DNA of 64,000 nucleotides from SIG480 sp045546975 (lineage in GTDB: Bacteria; Bacillota; Clostridia; Oscillospirales; JAAYXM01): contig JAZQDV010000013.1 of NCBI GenBank assembly GCA_045546975.1, positions 58,533-122,532 of the forward strand, read 5' to 3'. Position numbers and translations under genes: made by a program. Within the stretch, counting starts at the first letter, position 1; the number at the start of each line of letters is the position of its first letter. Shown piece by piece: positions 58,171-64,000 of the stretch. The notes under the pieces were generated by a model that saw only the letters and a program-made list of their open reading frames with translations, was not told where the DNA came from and did not search any database.

Positions 58171-60393
58171 CTACTCCCTCCCAAGAAATATTGAAGGAAT
58201 CATAAGGACAAGCTCAAAGACCGTAAGATATCCAAAGGTTATCCACGATGCCAGCGTTTCCGAAACCATAAAATAGCTCATTGAGAGCTTCCACACAAAC
58301 GGAGCAAGAACGCCGATAACAATACCGAGCACAAGAAGGAGAATTCCCTTAACTTCTCCCCCGCGCGCCGCTCTTGAAATGGCAAATACGGGGAAGGTAT
58401 CGGTGATAAGGTTTATAAGAAGAATCTGCAAAGCGCCGAGCGGGAAGCCGAAGCCACAGAGAAGCGAGAGAAGAACCGCAACAACCTCGCTGACGTTTGT
58501 AGCAAGAAGATATGCCTTTGCGCGCTCGCCGGATGAACGTATGCGCTTTCCGAGGTATATCGCGCGATCTGCCGAGGTCGTACCGTCGAAAACGATATCA
58601 CTTGCGTTTTTCGCAGCATCTTTTGCCCGAACGGATGAAATGCCGACAGATGCGGCAGACAGCGCCGCTGCATCGGATGAATCCTCACCGAGCATGCACA
58701 CGGTTTTTCCCATATCCTCAAGTATGCTTATAATTCTTGCTTTATCCGAAGGAGAGAGCCCTGCAAAAACGCAGACGGAAGAAAGTGCGCGGCGGATTTC
58801 TATATTCTCCATACGCATAACATCGCGTCCGAGCAGGATATTGTCGCTCTTAATACCGAGCATAGATGCGCCAAGGCGCGCGCGTATAGCGTCCGAGCAG
58901 GTGAGAAGGTATGTGCGCACCCGTGACGCATGGAGCTTCTTCACATCAGGGTTTGTTTCCTCGCCCGAATCCGCACTCGTTGCGGCAATGCCGAGGAATA
59001 CGAGGTTCGTGTCGCACGGCACGTCATCGCCCGAGCGCATACCGATAGCGGTCAGATGATAGCCCTCACGCGTGAGGGCGCGGATGTTTTCGTTTATCTC
59101 TTCGCGGTCGAAGTCCGTAAGTGAGCGGATTTTTCCAAGGTCCCAGATTTTTTTTGAGCGGTATAAAATTTCCTCCGCATCGCCGCCCGTGTAGGAAACT
59201 GTCATATTCCCCGTGCGGTGGAGAGAGGTATAAACCTCGCCCATGAGCTCACCGAGCTTTGGGAAAGCCTCGCGGACAGAGGCCTCATCACATCTGTGGG
59301 AGGCATAAGAGGAAAGCGACGGAGAAAGCGCGTCACACAGGAGAAGACCATAGATAAACGGCGTTGTATCCTCATCTTCAGGCTTGTGTATGCGTCCGTT
59401 TGTGTATGTTTTGGAAACTCCGAGATGCGGAATGTCCGTAATAAAAACGGAGGTATCCCCGAGCGTTTCAATGCTCTTCATATCTTTTGCAGAAAATCCG
59501 AAGTGTCGGAGCAGTTCCGCGCCCCTTGAAAGTGCGGTAAGTGCTGAGGTGTAGATGCTCTCAGGGAATATTGCACACGCAAGTGCAAGCGTGAGGAGAA
59601 CGGTCGAAAAAAGTGACTCTCCGTATATGAGAGACACGATAAATATAACAAGTGCAGAAAACGCTGTCCAGGTACTTGCACGGCGGACAGTTGCGTTTGC
59701 TGATTTGAATACGGGGGATACTTCCTTTTGCGGTGAGTTTATGTTTCGTGTTCTTCTTGAAAGCTCGGTTGACATACCCGTTGCGACAACAACTCCCTCG
59801 GCGCGGCCACGTGCAACTATCGTGCCGGCAAAGGCGCAGTTTGTGCGCTCTGAAAGAGGGGTTTTTGCGGGAAGCACCTCGTCTGCGTTCTTCCTTGCAC
59901 TGTCGCTGCCGCCGATAGCACTCTCGTCGAGATAGAGGTGGTCGGTTGAGATAAGACGAAGGTCTGCAGGAACAACGCGCCCGGGCTTTAAGGTAACAAT
60001 ATCGCCGACGACCAGGCTGCTTGATGAGAGAATCATCTTCGCACCGTTTCGCAGTACTGTCGCGTTTGTAACGGAGTCGTTCACCGCAGAGGATATAACC
60101 CTGTATGCGCGTCGGCGCACCTCGGCGGAGAAGATGATGTTGAGAACAACAACCGCGAGGATTAAAACCGCCTCAATAAATCCGCCGAGAAGTGCGGAGA
60201 TAACGGATGAAGCGATGAGCATATATAATACAGGGCGGCTCACCGCGCTCTTTGCAAACTTAAAGAACGACGAATTGTCCGTAGGCCTACGGGATTCCGC
60301 TCCGCGAAGAGAAGCTTCCTTGTCCGAAAGCCCCGTTTCGGGGTTTGTATCAAGGGAAGCAAGTATTTCATTTACAGGTAGCTTGTGATACAA
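58171..60393 (-). CDS. P-type ATPase homologue lacking catalytic motifs (pseudo-ATPase)
   Basis: 740 residues with the layout of a type-II (calcium-type) P-ATPase: cation-ATPase N-domain, two M1-M2 helices, actuator domain, M3-M4, a cytosolic P/N region, and six C-terminal helices. Key motifs have changed, numbered from the TTG start: TGES of the actuator is GGSD (161-164); DKTGTLT is DIPHLGV (320-326, the Asp alone kept); the TGDH-type motif is TCSD; GDGxNDxPAL is GEDSSDAAAL (569-578); no KGAPE-like nucleotide site is seen. Membrane residues such as FPES in M4 and NLITDTFP in M6 persist. The frame is intact. The start is TTG at 60393, 8 bp behind AGGAGG; an in-frame GTG at 60402 abuts that site. 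Predicted unable to form the phosphoenzyme; its role is unknown. Confidence 0.85.
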   Translation of the reverse strand: MYHKLPVNEILASLDTNPETGLSDKEASLRGAESRRPTDNSSFFKFAKSAVSRPVLYMLIASSVISALLGGFIEAVLILAVVVLNIIFSAEVRRRAYRVISSAVNDSVTNATVLRNGAKMILSSSSLVVGDIVTLKPGRVVPADLRLISTDHLYLDESAIGGSDSARKNADEVLPAKTPLSERTNCAFAGTIVARGRAEGVVVATGMSTELSRRTRNINSPQKEVSPVFKSANATVRRASTWTAFSALVIFIVSLIYGESLFSTVLLTLALACAIFPESIYTSALTALSRGAELLRHFGFSAKDMKSIETLGDTSVFITDIPHLGVSKTYTNGRIHKPEDEDTTPFIYGLLLCDALSPSLSSYASHRCDEASVREAFPKLGELMGEVYTSLHRTGNMTVSYTGGDAEEILYRSKKIWDLGKIRSLTDFDREEINENIRALTREGYHLTAIGMRSGDDVPCDTNLVFLGIAATSADSGEETNPDVKKLHASRVRTYLLTCSDAIRARLGASMLGIKSDNILLGRDVMRMENIEIRRALSSVCVFAGLSPSDKARIISILEDMGKTVCMLGEDSSDAAALSAASVGISSVRAKDAAKNASDIVFDGTTSADRAIYLGKRIRSSGERAKAYLLATNVSEVVAVLLSLLCGFGFPLGALQILLINLITDTFPVFAISRAARGGEVKGILLLVLGIVIGVLAPFVWKLSMSYFMVSETLASWITFGYLTVFELVLMIPSIFLGRE

Positions 60394-60495
60394 GGAAACC
60401 ACCTCCTCACATTAAATTATATATGTAAACAAAGAGAGTGTCAAGAAAAGGAGAGGGAGAAAGTTGCAAACACCCTCACCCTTCTGAGCCACACA

Positions 60496-60533
60496 AAAAA
60501 ACATCCCACCCTGGAATAGGTGAGATGTTTTCT
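60496..60533 (-). terminator. Terminator of tRNA-Thr/tRNA-Tyr unit
   Basis: AAAACATCcCACC and GGTGaGATGTTTT pair around CTGGAATA with a T7 run on the minus strand. Confidence 0.82.
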
Positions 60534-60535
60534 TG

Positions 60536-60621
60536 TGGTGGAGGAGGGTGGATTCGGACCACCGAAGTCGAAAGACAACAGATTTACAGTCTGCCCCCTT
60601 TGGCCACTCGGGAACTCCTCC
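60536..60621 (-). tRNA. tRNA-Tyr (anticodon GTA)
   Basis: 86 nt with encoded CCA. The acceptor GGAGGAG pairs with CTCCTCC. The anticodon loop CTGTAAA gives GTA, a class-II long variable arm is present (GTCTTTCGACTTCG), and the T-loop is GTCCGAATC. Confidence 0.95.
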
Positions 60622-60629
60622 ATATTTGC

Positions 60630-60705
60630 TGGAGCTGGTAATAGGACTTGAACCTACAACCTGCTGATTACAAATCAGCTGCTCTGCCAGTTGAGCTATA
60701 CCAGC
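60630..60705 (-). tRNA. tRNA-Thr (anticodon TGT)
   Basis: 76 nt with encoded CCA. The acceptor GCTGGTA pairs with TACCAGC and the discriminator is T. The anticodon stem CTGAT/ATCAG encloses TTTGTAA, giving TGT. It is separated from tRNA-Tyr by 8 bp and shares its promoter. Confidence 0.95.
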
Positions 60706-60723
60706 ATTTTTAACAGCCTATAA

Positions 60724-60752
60724 ATAATATCAAAAATAACTGCATTTGTCAA
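60724..60752 (-). promoter_or_regulatory. tRNA-Thr/Tyr promoter
   Basis: A consensus TTGACA (60747-60752), 17 bp and TATTAT (60724-60729) on the minus strand. Confidence 0.88.
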
Positions 60753-60766
60753 CAGTTTTTTTAAAA

Positions 60767-61465
60767 TTATTTTTTTAAGGCTTCCATTCTGGCGGCAAGC
60801 CCCTTACCAACATTCTGAAGCACGGACAAAAGCGACTGCATAAGCACAGGGTATTCCTTCGCTATATACTCCTGCGAAAGCTCGGGAAGCTCGGTAACGC
60901 TCTCGCCCTCTGCCTCTATGCCCTCCGCTTCGCGCTTTATGCTCATCGCAGAAAGCGAAAGCTCGGCGTTTGTAAGCTCAGGCCAGAGATTTTCGTTTAC
61001 GGAAAAGAACTTTTCATCGTTCTTTCCCTTTGCCGCATACAGTGTGCGGAAAACCTTATAGACCGCAACATTGAAAAATGCGGCGGTATCGGTTATAAGC
61101 TTCTTGTTCTTAGATTTGCCGACTATGTCGAAAATTATACTGAGCGAGTTGATTATAAGCTTCTTATTGAGCGTTGCCATCATGCTTCCTCGCAGAACAT
61201 TGTCCTTATCCTCGGAGCTGTCGGGCAAATCCTCTGCCGTGATGGTATAGTCCTCTCTCGACATGGTTCTGCCGAGCAGAAAATCAGTCGATACCTTATA
61301 ATAATCCGCAACCCTTGCAACAAAGTCAAGCCCCGGCTCACGAAGCCCGTTTTCGTAGTGAGAAAGAACAGCCTGAGAAACGCCAAGCTCTTTTGCAACG
61401 GAACGCTGACTGAGTCCCTTTTCCTTTCGGAGCAGAGAAATAGTCCTCGGAAAATTCGTGTTCAT
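60767..61465 (-). CDS. XRE-family transcriptional regulator
   Basis: 232 residues. The N-terminal helix-turn-helix (about 6-62) reads ISLLRKEKGLSQRSVAKELG, then VSQAVLSHYENGLREPGLDF and KVSTDFLLGR. The remaining 160 residues are mostly helical, with no recognised sensor domain. The ATG at 61465 is chosen because GGGGGGA lies 9 bp upstream; the TTG at 61483 is part of that site. It is divergent from the aroE-aroK fusion, across 132 bp that hold both promoters. Confidence 0.9.
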   Translation of the reverse strand: MNTNFPRTISLLRKEKGLSQRSVAKELGVSQAVLSHYENGLREPGLDFVARVADYYKVSTDFLLGRTMSREDYTITAEDLPDSSEDKDNVLRGSMMATLNKKLIINSLSIIFDIVGKSKNKKLITDTAAFFNVAVYKVFRTLYAAKGKNDEKFFSVNENLWPELTNAELSLSAMSIKREAEGIEAEGESVTELPELSQEYIAKEYPVLMQSLLSVLQNVGKGLAARMEALKK

Positions 61466-61502
61466 ATTAAAAAATCCCCCCAAAATTCGAAACAGTGCGT
61501 AT

Positions 61503-61531
61503 ATTATACATCATATTATACAGTTTGTAAA
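61503..61531 (-). promoter_or_regulatory. XRE regulator promoter
   Basis: TTTACA (61526-61531), 17 bp and TATAAT (61503-61508) on the minus strand. The shared spacer allows the regulator to affect the aroE-aroK promoter. Confidence 0.72.
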
Positions 61532-61540
61532 GTAAAAAAT

Positions 61541-61569
61541 TTGAAAAACAAGAAAATTTATGCTATACT
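61541..61569 (+). promoter_or_regulatory. aroE-aroK promoter
   Basis: TTGAAA (61541-61546), 17 bp and an extended TGCTATACT (-10 at 61564-61569), 28 bp before the start codon. Confidence 0.8.
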
Positions 61570-61597
61570 ATCCGACATAAGAGGAAGTGGTCATTTT

Positions 61598-62815
61598 ATG
61601 AAAGAAAAACTCAAATGCGGTCTTCTCGGTGAAAAACTCGGACACAGCTACTCAAAGCAGATTCATGCCTGCCTTGCGGATTATGAATATGAGCTGTATG
61701 CCGTTTCCCGTGAACGTGCGGCAGAAATGATAAAGGGCGGAGAGCTTGACGGACTGAACGTAACAATTCCGTATAAGGAGCTTGCATACTCGCTCTGCGA
61801 CGAGCTTTGCGACTTTGCAAAGGCGGCAAAGAGCGTCAACACCGTTGTACACCGTCAGGGCAAAATTTACGGTGCGAACACCGACGTTTTCGGCTTCATT
61901 TCAATGGTGGAGCATGCCGGAATATCGTTTCGGGGAAAATCTGTTATCATCCTCGGCAGCGGCGGCACCTCAAAAACCGCACGCATTGCCGCAAAGACGA
62001 TGGGTGCCGAAAAAGTCCGCGTTGTTTCACGCTCGGGAGAGATAAACTATGACAACGTATACTCTCTCACCGATACCGAAATTATCGTAAACACCACCCC
62101 CGTCGGCATGTACCCTAACAACGGAAGCGCCCCTGTTGACCTTTCACGGTTTCCTTTATGCGAGGGCGTTGTCGATGTAATATACAACCCGACGAAAACG
62201 AAACTGATTCTTGATGCAGAGCGGCTGGGTATCCCTTGTGTCAGCGGTCTGCGCATGCTTGCGGCACAGGCAAAGCGTGCAGCCGAAATTTTTCTTGACA
62301 AATCGCTTCCCGACTCACTTATTGATGTCGCTGAAAAGAATGTCTTTTCAACTGTTTCAAATATAATTCTCATAGGTATGCCCGGCAGCGGAAAATCCAC
62401 CGTTGCAAAGCTTGTTGCGAAAACACTGGGTCGCACGCTTGTTGATACGGACGAGGTTATCCGTGACCGCTTCGGTGCTCCGTCGGAGATTATCACAAGC
62501 CAAGGTGAAGACGAATTCCGAAGGCTTGAAACCGAGGTTATTGCAGAGCTTGGAAAAGAGAGCGGTCTTGTCATTTCCACCGGCGGCGGAATTGTTGAAA
62601 GAGAAGAAAACTATTCGCATCTTACCCAGAACGGACGCATTTTTCTTATCGAGCGAAAGCTTTCGCTCCTTGCAAGAGACGACCGTCCTCTTTCAACAGA
62701 TGTTTCCGCTTTGTATGAGAGGCGGCGTGAAAAATACAACCGCTTTGCAGATGTGAAAATCGACAACAACTTATCCCCCGAAAAAGCTGCGGAAAGTATT
62801 ATAAGCCTTTTTTAA
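61598..62815 (+). CDS. Bifunctional shikimate dehydrogenase-shikimate kinase fusion
   Basis: 405 residues. Residues 1 to about 250 are AroE: LLGEKLGHSYSKQIH, GLNVTIPYKE (shikimate-site Lys), GANTDVFGF and the NADP motif ILGSGGTSKTARIA. From about 257 comes AroK: ILIGMPGSGKSTVAKLVA (Walker A), LVDTDEVIRDRFG (Asp pair for shikimate) and VISTGGGIV. The fused enzyme does two consecutive steps, dehydroshikimate to shikimate to shikimate-3-phosphate, in aromatic amino-acid synthesis. GAGGAAG lies 9 bp upstream. It is intact with no frameshift. Confidence 0.94.
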   Translation: MKEKLKCGLLGEKLGHSYSKQIHACLADYEYELYAVSRERAAEMIKGGELDGLNVTIPYKELAYSLCDELCDFAKAAKSVNTVVHRQGKIYGANTDVFGFISMVEHAGISFRGKSVIILGSGGTSKTARIAAKTMGAEKVRVVSRSGEINYDNVYSLTDTEIIVNTTPVGMYPNNGSAPVDLSRFPLCEGVVDVIYNPTKTKLILDAERLGIPCVSGLRMLAAQAKRAAEIFLDKSLPDSLIDVAEKNVFSTVSNIILIGMPGSGKSTVAKLVAKTLGRTLVDTDEVIRDRFGAPSEIITSQGEDEFRRLETEVIAELGKESGLVISTGGGIVEREENYSHLTQNGRIFLIERKLSLLARDDRPLSTDVSALYERRREKYNRFADVKIDNNLSPEKAAESIISLF

Positions 62816-62855
62816 ACAAAAAAGTGTAAAAAAGGGCAAATTATTGTGTATGCCC

Positions 62856-62884
62856 TTGAATATTACGGTAAAAAAGAGTATACT
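62856..62884 (+). promoter_or_regulatory. Promoter of fourth oxidoreductase, with overlapping inverted repeat
   Basis: TTGAAT (62856-62861), 17 bp and TATACT (62879-62884). An inverted repeat, AAGGGCA (62832-62838) and TGCCCTT (62851-62857), overlaps the -35 box and could be an operator. Confidence 0.7.
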
Positions 62885-62923
62885 GAATTAGAATATTTGT
62901 GAGAAAGGAAAAAATAAATTATT

Positions 62924-63880
62924 ATGATAAAAGTAGCTCTTATCGGCTGCGGAAAAATAAGCCGCGGTCACTTAAATGCTTTTAAAACAATTGACGATGC
63001 AAAAATAGTTGCCGCCTGCGACCTTGCAGAGGAAAACCTCAAGGCAGTCTGTGACGAAACGGGTGCTGCCCCATATACAGATTACAAGCAGATGATAAAA
63101 GAGCTTGCAAACGAGCTTGACCTTGCCATCATCACACTTCCCCACGGTCTTCACGGTGAAGCTACCTGCTTCTGCGCAGAGCACGGCGTTGATGTATTTC
63201 TTGAAAAACCCATGGGCATTGACTCTGACGACTGTAAGAGGATGATTGAGGCTTGCGAAAAGGCAGGCGTTATGCTCTGGGTCGGCCATCTCCAGAAATA
63301 TATGCCGCACAACGTTTTTGTAAAAAGTCTTATCGACTCCGGCGAGCTCGGCGAGCTTGTCAGCTACTCCGAAACGAGAAACTGCAATTACTTTTCTGAT
63401 GACCGTCCGCGCTGGTTCCTCTCAAAGAAGATGTCCGGCGGCGGAATCATGATAAACCTCGGCGCACATGCACTTGATAAGCTCAAGTTCTTTACCGGCG
63501 CAGATGTTGCAGAAATCAACGGCGGTGTACATATCCGTGACGGCTACGACTGTGAGGACAGCGGTCAGGCGTTTGTAAAGATGTCAAACGGTGTTACCGC
63601 ACAGCTTACCCTTATCGGTCACACAGGCGCAATATATGAAACCGTCGCACTTTATCTCACAAAGGGCGAAATCCGCATAAACCGCGACAACTCTGTCGAG
63701 TGGTGCGGTGTTGACGGAGTATTTAAAAAGAAGGAGTGCGACAAAACTCCGGCTATGACCTATCAGATTCAGGACGTTATCGCCACCATCCGAAACGGAA
63801 GCAAAAAGCCTGTGGTTGACGGTGCCTACGGTCTTGACATCGTACATGCGATAAAGCGTCTTTACGGCGACGAAAAATAA
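62924..63880 (+). CDS. Gfo/Idh/MocA-family oxidoreductase (fourth)
   Basis: 318 residues. VALIGCGKISRGHL is the Rossmann loop and LEKPMGID the EKP motif; the catalytic helix reads KKMSGGGIMINLGAHALDK. It is strongly similar along its length to the gene at 7218-8162, including RPRWFL and the ending VDGAYGLDIVHAIKRLY, so it is a paralogue with probably the same reaction type. GAAAGGA precedes the ATG. It has its own promoter and no isomerase partner in the window. The downstream 120 bp to the window end show nothing. Confidence 0.88.
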   Translation: MIKVALIGCGKISRGHLNAFKTIDDAKIVAACDLAEENLKAVCDETGAAPYTDYKQMIKELANELDLAIITLPHGLHGEATCFCAEHGVDVFLEKPMGIDSDDCKRMIEACEKAGVMLWVGHLQKYMPHNVFVKSLIDSGELGELVSYSETRNCNYFSDDRPRWFLSKKMSGGGIMINLGAHALDKLKFFTGADVAEINGGVHIRDGYDCEDSGQAFVKMSNGVTAQLTLIGHTGAIYETVALYLTKGEIRINRDNSVEWCGVDGVFKKKECDKTPAMTYQIQDVIATIRNGSKKPVVDGAYGLDIVHAIKRLYGDEK

Positions 63881-64000
63881 AAATCGGTCTTGTTTTCTTG
63901 CATATTTTATATATTTTCTGACTTGTATTATTCAGAAGAAGCGTTTATTGGATTGCAAACCTTTTCATAATAATTACTCAATTCTATAAAGGAATATATG

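Noticed and set aside
58171..60393. Functional calcium-type P-ATPase
   Set aside because: The phosphorylation, actuator and hinge motifs are replaced, so a normal pump annotation would be misleading.

Overview
The window looks like a chromosomal origin region of an anaerobic Firmicute, most likely a gut or rumen member of the Clostridia (Oscillospiraceae-like). This is inferred from gene content and order, not from a database comparison: rpmH-rnpA-yidD-yidC-jag run away from dnaA on one side, and dnaN-recF-remB-gyrB-gyrA follow dnaA on the other. There is a parA-parB operon with consensus-type parS sites, Clostridia-style S-layer-homology surface proteins, many lipoproteins, and GC-rich dispersed hairpin repeats of a kind common in that family. 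Promoters are clear sigma-A type (TTGACA-17-TATAAT), and most genes have strong GGAGG-like ribosome binding sites.

Layout. 0-9 kb is a sugar-catabolism island: a GH95 glycosidase with an AraC-type regulator, divergent from two pairs of TIM-barrel sugar isomerase and Gfo/Idh/MocA oxidoreductase. A third pair lies on the opposite strand, and a close relative of its oxidoreductase closes the window at 63 kb. 9-12.4 kb holds a lipoprotein, an MBOAT acyltransferase and a DHHW-type partner, a probable cell-surface O-acetylation set. 12.4-14.5 kb has a four-helix-bundle gene, tRNA-Leu beside a duplicated tRNA end, mrp and rhaM. 14.8-21.5 kb carries two large paralogous SLH surface proteins with matching promoters. 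21.7-27.8 kb carries an orphan sugar-binding lipoprotein, an mglBAC-type ABC operon ending in a 35-residue membrane peptide, and a lipoprotein.

28-48 kb is the housekeeping core: parA-parB-(coiled coil)-serS with two parS palindromes, an amino-acid ABC transporter, a DUF1846 protein, an EamA transporter, jag-yidC-yidD-rnpA-rpmH, then dnaA, an oriC-like spacer with DnaA boxes and an AT-rich unwinding region, dnaN, recF, remB, gyrB and gyrA. The S4-domain gene that often sits between dnaN and recF is absent, and jag is followed by EamA instead of mnmE. 48-54 kb adds RNase H, a cysteine desulfurase/IscU pair, a MATE exporter, a LysM-G5-M23 cell-wall peptidase and a HAD phosphatase.

54-64 kb contains the two most unusual items. 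A small AT-rich SLOG/ribbon-helix-helix module lies between perfect 26-bp direct repeats at the 3' end of rsmG. Upstream in the rsmG-mnmG-CYTH transcription unit is a full-length P-type ATPase homologue that has lost the DKTGTLT, TGES and GDGxND motifs, so it is predicted to be a pseudoenzyme. tRNA-Tyr, tRNA-Thr, an XRE regulator and an aroE-aroK fusion complete the region.
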